In this document: positions 51,427-59,599 of the stretch, piece by piece
Position numbering within the stretch: position 1 is the stretch's first letter
How the letters are laid out: every line of letters begins with the position of its first letter
Assembly (NCBI RefSeq): GCF_001428605.1
Contig: NZ_LMID01000010.1
Location: 413,195-477,194, forward strand
Length of the DNA: 64,000 nucleotides
Origin: Sphingomonas sp. Root720
GTDB lineage: Bacteria > Pseudomonadota > Alphaproteobacteria > Sphingomonadales > Sphingomonadaceae
Direction: 5' to 3'
Program-made: the position numbers and the translations under genes
The notes under the pieces: model-generated
Seen by the model: only the letters and a program-made list of their open reading frames with translations
The model's database searches: none
Told to the model about the DNA's origin: nothing

Positions 51427-53877
51427 ATGGAGAGCGGTATTTCCCCGACGCCCGACAGCGCTGATCCCTATACGGGGCTGAGCGACGACGCGTTGCGATC
51501 GGCGCTGCTCGCGGGCCGGACCGATGAACTTCTGCCCGTGGCGGCGCGGCTGCGCGACGCGGGGCATGGGCGGGTGCAGAGCTGGTCGCCCAAGGTCTTC
51601 GTGCCCCTGACCCAGCTCTGCCGCAACCTCTGCCATTATTGTACCTTCTCGCAGCCGCCTCGCCGGGGGGAAGCGCCCTATCTGGACCGCGCGGCGGTGC
51701 TGGAGATCGCCCGGGCCGGCTTGGCGGCCGGCTGCACCGAGGCGCTGTTCACCCTCGGCGACAAGCCCGAACTGCGCTTCGCGGCGGCGCGCGACGCACT
51801 GGCCGGCCTCGGCCACGCCACCACCCTGTCCTATCTCGCCGAAATGTGCGCGGCCGTGCGCGACGAGACCGGCCTCCTCCCCCATGTCAACGCCGGGGTG
51901 ATGAACCGCGCCGAACTGGCGGCGCTGCGCCCCGTCGCGGCCAGCATGGGGCTGATGCTCGAATCGGTGTCGGAGCGGCTCTGCGCGAAGGGCGGCCCGC
52001 ATTACCGATCGCCCGACAAGATGCCCGCCGCCCGGCTGGAGACGATCCGTATCGCGGGCGAGCTCGCCATTCCCTTCACAACCGGCATCTTGATCGGCAT
52101 CGGCGAGACCCGCGCCGAGCGGATCGACGCGCTGCTGGCGATCCGCGACCTGCACCGGCGCCACGGCCATATCCAGGAAGTGATCGTCCAGAATTTCCGG
52201 GCCAAGCCGCGGACGGCGATGGCGGAAGCGCCCGAGCCCGACATGGACGATCTGCTCTGGACGATTGCGGCGGCGCGCATCCTGCTCGGCCCGGCGATGA
52301 ACATCCAGGCGCCGCCGAACCTGTCGGCTGGGGACTTTCCCCGCCTGATCGACGCCGGCATCAACGATTGGGGCGGCATCTCCCCCGTCACCCCCGACCA
52401 TGTGAATCCCGAGGCACCGTGGCCCGAGGTCGATCGGCTGCGTGCCGCAACCGCCGAGTGGGGCCGCATCCTCGTCGCACGGCTGCCCGCCTATCCGGGC
52501 TGGGGGTCGCAGGGCATCGCGCGCTGGCAGGACCCGGCGATGGCCGGCCCGCTGCTCGCCGCCGCCGACGCGTCAGGTTTCGCGCGCGCCGACCGCTGGT
52601 CGCCCGGCCTGCCGCTCCCCGACCGTGCGCCTGAGCCGGTCCTGCTGCGTTCCGTCGATCCGGACATCGCGGCGATCACCGCGCGGGCGATGGCGGGCGA
52701 GGCGATCGGCGAGGACCATATCGTCCGCCTGTTCGCGGCGCGCGACGCCGACCTCGACCATGTCTGCGCGGCCGCCGACGCGCTGCGGCGGCAGGTCAAC
52801 GGCGACACCGTGACCTATGTCGTCAACCGCAACATCAACTACACCAACATATGTCTATACAAATGCGGCTTCTGCGCCTTTTCCAAGGGCGACAAGGCAG
52901 AGGCGCTGCGCGGCCGCCCCTATGACCTCGACCGCGAGGAAGTGATCCGCCGCGCCCGCGAGGCCTGGGCGCGCGGCGGCACCGAGGTCTGCCTGCAGGG
53001 CGGCATCCATCCCCATTATACCGGCGACACCTATCTCGACCTCGCCCACGCGGTCCGGACGGCGGTGCCCGACGTGCACATCCACGCCTTCTCCCCGCTC
53101 GAAGTCGCGCAGGGCGCGGCGACGCTGGGCCTGCCGGTCACCGATTTCCTTGCCCGGTTGAAGGCCGCCGGGCTCGACACGCTGCCCGGTACCGCCGCCG
53201 AGATCCTCGACGACGAGGTCCGCGCGCAGATCTGTCCCGACAAGCTGACCAGCGACGAGTGGATCGAGGTGGTCGGCGCCGCCCACGACACCGGCTTCCG
53301 CACCACGGCGACGATCATGTTCGGTCATGTCGACGCCCCGCGCCACTGGGCCCGTCACCTGCTCCGCATCCGCGCGCTCCAGGCGCGGACCGGCGGCTTC
53401 ACCGAGTTCGTCCCGCTGCCCTTCGTGCCGATGGAGGCGCCGATGGCGCTGCGCGGCCAGGCCAGGCGCGGGCCGACCTTCCGCGAGGTGCGGCTGATGC
53501 ACGCGGTGGCGCGGCTAGCGCTCCACCCGCTGGTCACCAGCATCCAGGCGAGCTGGGTCAAGCTGGGGCCGGCCGGCGTCGCCGCCTGCCTTCGGGCCGG
53601 CGCGAACGACCTGGGCGGCACCTTGATGAACGAGAGCATCTCGCGCGCCGCCGGAACCCGGCATGGGCAGGAAATGCCGCCCGAGGCGATGGACGCGCTG
53701 ATCCGCTCGATCGGCCGGACGCCGCGCCAGAGGACCACGCTCTACGGCGACGTAGCCGATATCGTCCGACGGCGCGGCCGGAACGCCGCCGCCCTGACCC
53801 CGATGATCCTGACGCCGCCGATCAAGCGGCGCGCCACGCGGAAGAACGAGATGGAGAGCCTGAACGATGGCCGATGA
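51427..53877 (+). CDS. fbiC: FO synthase, fused CofG-CofH (FbiC type), F420 biosynthesis
   Basis: 816 residues with two radical-SAM domains. The CofG half has Cys65-Cys69-Cys72 in LCRNLCHYCTFSQ, then FTLGDKPELRF and GGISPVTPDHVNPEAPWPE. The CofH half has Cys476-Cys480-Cys483 in NICLYKCGFCAFSKG, then CLQGGIHPHYTGDTYLDL and TLMNESISRAAGT. Together they join tyrosine to 5-amino-6-ribitylaminouracil to form FO, the deazaflavin core of F420. The fusion is typical of actinobacteria; CofG and CofH are separate in archaea. No clear ribosome-binding site precedes the ATG, and the operator abuts it. The end overlaps npdG by 11 nt. Confidence 0.94.
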   Translation: MESGISPTPDSADPYTGLSDDALRSALLAGRTDELLPVAARLRDAGHGRVQSWSPKVFVPLTQLCRNLCHYCTFSQPPRRGEAPYLDRAAVLEIARAGLAAGCTEALFTLGDKPELRFAAARDALAGLGHATTLSYLAEMCAAVRDETGLLPHVNAGVMNRAELAALRPVAASMGLMLESVSERLCAKGGPHYRSPDKMPAARLETIRIAGELAIPFTTGILIGIGETRAERIDALLAIRDLHRRHGHIQEVIVQNFRAKPRTAMAEAPEPDMDDLLWTIAAARILLGPAMNIQAPPNLSAGDFPRLIDAGINDWGGISPVTPDHVNPEAPWPEVDRLRAATAEWGRILVARLPAYPGWGSQGIARWQDPAMAGPLLAAADASGFARADRWSPGLPLPDRAPEPVLLRSVDPDIAAITARAMAGEAIGEDHIVRLFAARDADLDHVCAAADALRRQVNGDTVTYVVNRNINYTNICLYKCGFCAFSKGDKAEALRGRPYDLDREEVIRRAREAWARGGTEVCLQGGIHPHYTGDTYLDLAHAVRTAVPDVHIHAFSPLEVAQGAATLGLPVTDFLARLKAAGLDTLPGTAAEILDDEVRAQICPDKLTSDEWIEVVGAAHDTGFRTTATIMFGHVDAPRHWARHLLRIRALQARTGGFTEFVPLPFVPMEAPMALRGQARRGPTFREVRLMHAVARLALHPLVTSIQASWVKLGPAGVAACLRAGANDLGGTLMNESISRAAGTRHGQEMPPEAMDALIRSIGRTPRQRTTLYGDVADIVRRRGRNAAALTPMILTPPIKRRATRKNEMESLNDGR

Positions 53878-54541
53878 GACCAAAGCGACGATCGCGGTGT
53901 TGGGCGGTACCGGCAAGGAAGGCGGCGGGCTGGCGTTGCGCTGGGCGCATCGCGGGCACGCGGTGATCATCGGCGGACGGTCGGCCGAACGCGCGCGCGA
54001 AACCGCCGCCGCGATGAACGCGACCCTGGGCGGCGACCGGGTGAGCGGTGCCGACAATGTCGCCGCCGCAGCCGCGGCAGAGATCGTCGTGCTCGCCGTG
54101 CCCTATGCCGCGCAGCGCGACACGGTCGAGGCCGTGCGCGGCGGTCTCGCCGGCAAGATCCTGATCGACGTCACCGTGCCGCTCGTCCCGCCCAAGGTCA
54201 GCCGCGTCCAGCTGCCCGAAGGCGGATCGGCGGTCGAGGCGGTCCAGCACCTCCTCGGCGAAGAGGTGAAGGTCGTCTCCGCCTTCCAGAACATCTCGGC
54301 GCACCATCTCACCAACCTCGACGAGGCGATCGAGTGCGACGTGCTGGTCTGCGCCGACGACCCGGCCGCCGCCGACCGCGTCGTCGCGCTGGCCGAGGAG
54401 ATCGGCCTGCGGGCGTGGAACGCCGGGGTGCTCGCCAATTCGGTGGTCGCCGAGGGACTGACTTCGGTGCTCATCGCGCTCAACCGGCGCTACAAGGTGC
54501 CCGGCGCGGGCATCCGCATTACCGGGGTGCCGACCGCCTGA
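53867..54541 (+). CDS. npdG: NADPH-dependent F420 reductase
   Basis: 224 residues. IAVLGGTGKEGGGLALRWAHRGHAVIIGGRSAER is the characteristic NADP-binding start of F420:NADPH oxidoreductases (Fno/NpdG), followed by EIVVLAVPYAAQRDTVEAVR, LIDVTVPLVPPK and NISAHHL. It transfers hydride between NADPH and F420, supplying F420H2 for reductions. The overlap with fbiC shows that cofactor synthesis and reduction are expressed together. Confidence 0.92.
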   Translation: MADETKATIAVLGGTGKEGGGLALRWAHRGHAVIIGGRSAERARETAAAMNATLGGDRVSGADNVAAAAAAEIVVLAVPYAAQRDTVEAVRGGLAGKILIDVTVPLVPPKVSRVQLPEGGSAVEAVQHLLGEEVKVVSAFQNISAHHLTNLDEAIECDVLVCADDPAAADRVVALAEEIGLRAWNAGVLANSVVAEGLTSVLIALNRRYKVPGAGIRITGVPTA

Positions 54542-56062
54542 TCAGCCGGCGGGGTAGCCGCCGCCTTCATAGAGCCGGTCGAGCGCCGCATAGTCGATCG
54601 CGGCGCCGGTGCGCGGCAGCGTGTCGGCGAAGACCACGCTGCGCGGCTTCTTGTAGGAGGCGATCGCCTTGCGGCAATGGTCGATGACCGCCGCCTCGTC
54701 GATCGTCGCGCCGGGCTTGGGCACGACGATCGCGCGGACGCTCTGCATCCAGACCGGGTCGGGGGTACCGATCACCGCCACCTCGGCGACGCCGTCGATC
54801 TGGGCGATGCAGCGCTCGACCTCGGCCGGATAGATGTTCTCCGCCGCCGATTTGATCAGCCGCCCCTTCGGCCCGATGAAGCTCAGCGTCCCGTCGCTTT
54901 CGCGGCGGCCGAGATCGTTGGTGCGGCGCCAGCCGTCGGCGGTGTAGCGCTGCACGTTGATCTCGGGCCGGCGCCAGTAGCCGGGGCTGACCGTCCAGCC
55001 CTTCATCCCGATCTCGCCCACCTCGCCGTCGGGAAGCTCGCCCCCCTCCTCGTCGAGGATCGCCATGCGGACCAGCGGCGACGGCCGCCCCATCCCGCCC
55101 TTGCCGGGATCGCCCAGCGCGCTGAAGGTCGCATAGCCCATCGTCTCGGTCTGGCCATAGCCATAGGGGCGCTTGCCCCACAGGCTGTCGTCGATCGTGA
55201 CCAGCGCATTCCATTCGGGCTTGTAGGGCATCGACCGCAGCGAGCCGAGGCCGTTCCGCGCCGACGCATCGAGTTCGAGGATCTTCTCCATCGTCGGCGG
55301 CAGGATGAAGGTGTCGCTGACCTTCTCGGCGGCAATGATCGCGCACATCGCGGCCGGATCGGCATGCCGCACGAACAGGTTGTGCCCGCCGACAACGAAG
55401 GTCGCGAGGCAGTCGAGCAGGGTCGCGACATGGAAGAGCGGCGTCGCGCTGAGATAGGTGGTGCGGTTGTTCCAGCCACGCAGCGCGGCATATTGGATCG
55501 CCTGCAGGACCAGCGCCTGGCGGGTCAGGATCGCTGCCGCGGGGCGGCCCGAAAAGGCCGCCGTGTAGAGCAGCAGCTGTGCCGCGTCGGAGGGCATGGC
55601 GACGGCGGCGGCCTCGGGCGCACCGGCGATCGCGCTTTCATAGTCGCACGTCGAATCGAGCGAGTCCTGGCACAGCCAGACGCAGCTGCGGTCCTTCCAT
55701 TCGGCGCGCAGCGAGTCGGGCAAGCTGTCGGGCTGCCACACGATGATCTGCGGATCGAGATCGTGGAGGACGAAGCGCAGCTCGTCCTCGGACTGGCGCC
55801 AGTTGAGGATCGCCAGCACCGCGCCGAGCCGACCGGCGGCGACCAGCAACTCGAGCACACAGGGCGCGTTCTGGCCGAGCCAGACCACCCGGTCGCCCTG
55901 CTTCAGCCCGACCGATTCCATCCAGCCCGCAAGGCGGCGCACCCGCCCGGCGAAAGCGGCATAGTCGAACCGCCGGCCGCTCTCCATCTCGAGCACCGCC
56001 GGGCGGTCGCGCCAGCGTCGGCCATGTTCGTCGAGCATCGCCGAAAGATCCAGTCCGGACAC
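54542..56062 (-). CDS. AMP-ligase/acyl-CoA synthetase relative with altered catalytic motifs
   Basis: 506 residues of the ANL superfamily. YGYGQTETMGYATF, GWRRTNDLGRRESDGTLSFIGPKGRLIKSAAENIYPAEVE and IASYKKPRSVVF are the expected A5, A7-A8 and A9 regions. The P-loop, normally YTSGTTGxPKG, is YTAAFSGRPAAA (166-177), losing the Lys. The A10 Lys motif (GK) reads TGAAIDYAAL (485-494). Both changes bear on adenylation, so it may belong to a divergent subfamily or have lost full activity. It is divergent from the RibB gene across operator site 2; its stop lies immediately next to the npdG stop. Confidence 0.83.
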   Translation of the reverse strand: MSGLDLSAMLDEHGRRWRDRPAVLEMESGRRFDYAAFAGRVRRLAGWMESVGLKQGDRVVWLGQNAPCVLELLVAAGRLGAVLAILNWRQSEDELRFVLHDLDPQIIVWQPDSLPDSLRAEWKDRSCVWLCQDSLDSTCDYESAIAGAPEAAAVAMPSDAAQLLLYTAAFSGRPAAAILTRQALVLQAIQYAALRGWNNRTTYLSATPLFHVATLLDCLATFVVGGHNLFVRHADPAAMCAIIAAEKVSDTFILPPTMEKILELDASARNGLGSLRSMPYKPEWNALVTIDDSLWGKRPYGYGQTETMGYATFSALGDPGKGGMGRPSPLVRMAILDEEGGELPDGEVGEIGMKGWTVSPGYWRRPEINVQRYTADGWRRTNDLGRRESDGTLSFIGPKGRLIKSAAENIYPAEVERCIAQIDGVAEVAVIGTPDPVWMQSVRAIVVPKPGATIDEAAVIDHCRKAIASYKKPRSVVFADTLPRTGAAIDYAALDRLYEGGGYPAG

Positions 56063-56157
56063 CCATTCCCTCCTCTGTCGCTCCGCCTTCCTGAGCGGTC
56101 GCTTGCATTCGCATCTGGCCAGCTAAGCCGATCCTATTGCGTAGTTCAAGCATATTG

Positions 56158-56175
56158 ATCAAGCGATCGCTTGGT
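56158..56175. promoter_or_regulatory. Palindromic operator, site 2
   Basis: ATCAAGCGATCGCTTGGT with a perfect 14-bp palindrome CAAGCGATCGCTTG (56160-56173). It lies 42 nt upstream of the RibB gene and 96 nt upstream of the AMP-ligase gene. This is the best copy of the motif also seen at 51.4 and 63.2 kb. Confidence 0.75.
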
Positions 56176-56216
56176 ATTAATCAGGGTAGAGAAAATCGAG
56201 AGGAAAGGTTCTGAAC

Positions 56217-57374
56217 ATGGCCGCCCCGAAGCTTGTCGAAGACAGCGCCGACATCTCACCGATCGAGGAGATCATCGCCGAGGCCCGCGCCGGTCGCCCC
56301 TTCATCCTGGTCGATTCGGAGGATCGGGAGAATGAGGGCGACCTGATCATTCCCGCCGAGTTCGCGACTCCCGAGGCGGTCAACTTCATGGCGCTGTACG
56401 GGCGCGGGCTGATCTGCCTCACCCTGACCGCCGACCGGATCGCCGCGCTGCGGCTGCCCCCGATGGCGCAGGACAACCGCACCCAGCACGGCACCGCCTT
56501 CACCGTGTCGATCGAGGCGCGCGAGGGAATCACCACCGGCATCTCGGCGCACGACCGCGCCCGCACGATCCAGGTCGCCTCCGATCCGGAGCGCGGCGCC
56601 GCCGACATCGTCTCGCCGGGCCATGTCTTCCCGCTCGCGGCGCGCGACGGCGGCGTGCTCGTCCGCGCCGGGCACACCGAGGCCTCGATCGACATCGCCC
56701 GCCTCGCCGGTCTCCGCCCCGCCGCGGTGATCTGCGAGATCATGAACGACGACGGCACGATGGCGCGCCTGCCCGACCTGTTGACCTTCGCCGCCCGCCA
56801 CCGGCTGAAGATCGGCACGATCGCCGACCTGATCGCCTATCGCCGCCGCACCGAGCGCCACGTCGTGCGCGAGCTGGAGCGCGACTTCGACACGGTCCAC
56901 GGCCGCTTCCGGCTGATCGCCTATCGCAACCGGCTCGACAACAGCCTGCACATCGCCTTGGCTAAGGGCGAGATCGACGCCGAGACGCCGGTGACGGTGC
57001 GCATGCACCGACTGGAGTTCGGGCCCGACGTGCTGGGCATGAGCGGGGATCGCCACAGCTATCTCGGTAATGTGATGAAGACGATCGCCGGCGAGGACGG
57101 CCCCGGCGTGATCGTGCTGCTCAAGGACTGGGATCCCGACTGGCTGCTGCGCCAGCTCGGCCCCGAGGACGCCCACACCTGCCAGACTCGCGCATTGCGT
57201 GACTATGGCATCGGCGCGCAGATCCTGATCGACCTCGGCGTGCGCAACATGGTGCCGATCACCTCGGCCCGCCCCAACCCGGCGGCGCTGCCCGGCTATG
57301 GGCTGACGATCACCGGCTGGCGGCTATTCGGCAAGGACGGCGTGCCCGAGAACGAGATCACATTGTTCGAGTGA
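56217..57374 (+). CDS. ribB: 3,4-dihydroxy-2-butanone 4-phosphate synthase with degenerate RibA domain
   Basis: 385 residues. The N-terminal RibB domain (about 14-210) is intact: LVDSEDRENEGDLIIPAEF, TQHGTAFTVSIEAREGITTGISAHDRA and GHTEASIDIARLAG. The C-terminal RibA-like domain (about 220-385) lacks the zinc cysteines; the usual C-x10-C-x-C segment is MHRLEFGPDVLGMSGDR. It should therefore make only dihydroxybutanone phosphate for riboflavin. Placing a RibB copy beside FO synthase may balance flavin supply when the shared GTP-derived precursor is drawn off for F420; this is inference. Confidence 0.9.
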   Translation: MAAPKLVEDSADISPIEEIIAEARAGRPFILVDSEDRENEGDLIIPAEFATPEAVNFMALYGRGLICLTLTADRIAALRLPPMAQDNRTQHGTAFTVSIEAREGITTGISAHDRARTIQVASDPERGAADIVSPGHVFPLAARDGGVLVRAGHTEASIDIARLAGLRPAAVICEIMNDDGTMARLPDLLTFAARHRLKIGTIADLIAYRRRTERHVVRELERDFDTVHGRFRLIAYRNRLDNSLHIALAKGEIDAETPVTVRMHRLEFGPDVLGMSGDRHSYLGNVMKTIAGEDGPGVIVLLKDWDPDWLLRQLGPEDAHTCQTRALRDYGIGAQILIDLGVRNMVPITSARPNPAALPGYGLTITGWRLFGKDGVPENEITLFE

Positions 57375-57397
57375 GTTGCTAGGCCCCTCCCCCGTTC

Positions 57398-57479
57398 CGT
57401 CATGCCAGCGCAGGCTGGCATCTCGGGAGAGGTGCGGCTCCCTTTATCTCACGAGATGCCAGCCTGCGCTGGCATGACG
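57398..57479. repeat. Hairpin repeat element with perfect arms
   Basis: Arms at 57398-57425 and 57452-57479 are exact reverse complements over 28 nt, starting CGTCATGCCAGCGCAGGCTG; the spacer is 26 nt. It is the best-preserved member of the family and lies between the convergent RibB and MFS transporter genes. Confidence 0.9.
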
Positions 57480-57538
57480 ATGATGAACATGGGTCCCGCT
57501 TTCGCTGAAATGACGCAGAGTAGCTGATCGACCCGCCC

Positions 57539-58774
57539 TCATCGGTCGCCGCGCGTTTCGGGTAGCATCAGCACCGCCGGGATGCCGACCAGCACGACCA
57601 TCGACAGCGACAGGCAGGCCGTCCCCGTCGAGCCCGTGATCCGGGCGACCTGCCCGACCAGCAGCGGCGCCGCCACCAGGCCCCAGCGGCCGATCAGATT
57701 GTGGCACCAGCCATTGGCGGTGGCGCGGATCGCGGTCGGGAACAGCTCGGCATTGATCGTGAAGCCGACGATCCACAGGCCCATCGCCCCCTGCATCAGC
57801 ACCCAGCCCGCGGCGACCGGCCACCAACCGGGCGCGCCGTAGATCAGCCCCGCCGACAGCGCGCACAGGGCGACGAAGCCGAGCGCCGTCGTGCGGCGGC
57901 CGATCCGGTCCATGCAGAAGCCCGCGAGCAGATAGCCGCCCGCCGCCGCCGCAAGACCGAAGGGGGCGATCAGAGCGATGTCGCGCGCAACCCAGCCCCG
58001 CTCGTTCAGGACGTGATAGGTGAAGAAATAGGTCGCGGCGCCGGCGAAGAAATTGAGCGCGAACCATAGCAGGCTCATCCCCGCGAAGCGCCGGCGCAGA
58101 TCGGGCCGGAGCAGGCGACGCAGCTCGGCAGCCGGCCCCGGCCCCCGGCCCTCGCGTGCGGCCCGCTCGGCCACGAAGACGGCCGGCTCGCGGACGAAGC
58201 GGACCAGCAGCGGCACGACCAGCAGCGGCATCGCCCCGACGAGGAACAGCCCGCGCCAGCCGAGCGCGGTTTCGAGCAGCGGCGCCAGCAGCATGGCGGG
58301 CAGCGCCGCACCGACGCTGGCGCAGGCGCCGAGCACCCCGTTCGCCTTGCCGCGCATCGCCGTCGGCAGCGTCTCGCTGACGATCGTATAGGCGCTCGCC
58401 ACCTGCGTCACGAGCAGCAGCCGGGTGACGAACTGGAGCGCGGCGAAGCCCAGCAGGCCGGGCGCCAGCGCGGTCAGGAGGGTACCGACGGAAAAGCCGA
58501 CCGACGAGGCGATCAGCACCGGCTTGCGCCCGAAGCGATCGGCGAGGCGCAGGGTGAGATAGGCGCAGATCGCGCCGAGCGCGATGAACGACATCGCCGC
58601 GCCGAGATCGGCGGGTCCTACCCCGAAGGCCGTGGCGGCATAGGGCAGGATGATGCTGGTCAGATTGAGGTCGAAGCCCTCGAACATGACGACGAACGAC
58701 AGCATCGCGATCAGCCCGGCATGGCGACCGCGCGGGCTCTTCCCCGTGGCGACGGCGGTGGCGGCCGCGGTCAT
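57539..58774 (-). CDS. MFS transporter, aromatic acid:H+ symporter-like
   Basis: 411 residues with 12 predicted helices. FVVMFEGFDLNLTSIILPYAA in helix 1 carries the GFDL/D motif of the aromatic acid:proton symporter group, and LRLADRFGRKPVLI is the loop 2-3 MFS motif, repeated as CMDRIGRRTTAL in the second half. It probably imports an organic acid for the pathway encoded here. Its ATG overlaps the SDR stop. Confidence 0.88.
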   Translation of the reverse strand: MTAAATAVATGKSPRGRHAGLIAMLSFVVMFEGFDLNLTSIILPYAATAFGVGPADLGAAMSFIALGAICAYLTLRLADRFGRKPVLIASSVGFSVGTLLTALAPGLLGFAALQFVTRLLLVTQVASAYTIVSETLPTAMRGKANGVLGACASVGAALPAMLLAPLLETALGWRGLFLVGAMPLLVVPLLVRFVREPAVFVAERAAREGRGPGPAAELRRLLRPDLRRRFAGMSLLWFALNFFAGAATYFFTYHVLNERGWVARDIALIAPFGLAAAAGGYLLAGFCMDRIGRRTTALGFVALCALSAGLIYGAPGWWPVAAGWVLMQGAMGLWIVGFTINAELFPTAIRATANGWCHNLIGRWGLVAAPLLVGQVARITGSTGTACLSLSMVVLVGIPAVLMLPETRGDR

Positions 58775-59559
58775 GGCGACATATACTCCCCGCCGTTGAT
58801 GTCGATGCCGGCGCCGGTGATCATCGACGCATAGTCCGACAGGAACATGACGATGCCCTTGGCGCATTCCTCGTCGGGCGGGATGACGCCGAGGGCGATG
58901 CCCGCGCGGACGCCGTCGAGCAGCTGGTCGAGGCTGATGCCCTGGTCCTTCGCCCGCTCGGCCATCGCGACCTGATAGGGGACGCCCCACAGCCGGCCCA
59001 TGCGGGTGGTGACGAAACGGATGCCATATTCGCCCAGCTCGCGCGCGCAGGCGCGGGTCGCGGCGTTGAGCGCGGCCTTGGCACAGGCATAGTCGCCCTG
59101 GCGCGGCAGCGCGCGGACGGTGCCCTGGGTCGAGATGTTGACGACGGCGCCGCTGCGGCGGCGCTTCATCTCGGGCAGCACCGCCTTGATCATGTGGAGT
59201 GCGCCCCAGAAGGTCACCTCGAACGCGCGGCGCCAGACGTCGAGGTCGGCGTCTTCGAACAGGTCCCAGCCGCCATGGACATAGGCGCTGTTGACGAGGC
59301 CGTCGATCGTGCCGAACGCCGCGATCGTGGCGGCGGCGAAGGCGTGGCATTGCGCCGGGTCGGTGACATCGCAGCCGACCGCGATGCACTCGCCGCCCGC
59401 CGCCTTCACCTCCGCCGCGACGCCGTCGATGAAGGGCTGTTCGGACGGCAGCGACCCGATCGCCACCTTCGCGCCCTCCGCGGCGGCGAGCAGGGCGAGC
59501 TTGCGGCCCATGCCCGGCCCGACGCCCGAGATCATAACCGTCTTGCCCGAGAGGATCAT
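58771..59559 (-). CDS. Short-chain dehydrogenase/reductase
   Basis: 262 residues: TVMISGVGPGMGRKLALLAAAEGAKVAIGS (NAD(P)-binding), CDVTDP, LVNSAYVHGG, then catalytic Ser in VVNISTQGT and Tyr-x3-Lys in DYACAKAALN. The C-terminal ASMITGAGIDINGGEYMSP is standard. It oxidises a hydroxyl or reduces a ketone in the catabolic pathway. In one operon with the MFS gene. Confidence 0.92.
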   Translation of the reverse strand: MILSGKTVMISGVGPGMGRKLALLAAAEGAKVAIGSLPSEQPFIDGVAAEVKAAGGECIAVGCDVTDPAQCHAFAAATIAAFGTIDGLVNSAYVHGGWDLFEDADLDVWRRAFEVTFWGALHMIKAVLPEMKRRRSGAVVNISTQGTVRALPRQGDYACAKAALNAATRACARELGEYGIRFVTTRMGRLWGVPYQVAMAERAKDQGISLDQLLDGVRAGIALGVIPPDEECAKGIVMFLSDYASMITGAGIDINGGEYMSP

Positions 59560-59599
59560 GTCCGTCCTTTCGCTGGAGAAATGGAGGCACCCGCCGACG

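Noticed and set aside
56217-57374. Full bifunctional RibBA
   Set aside because: The RibA half lacks the three zinc cysteines, so GTP cyclohydrolase activity is not supported.
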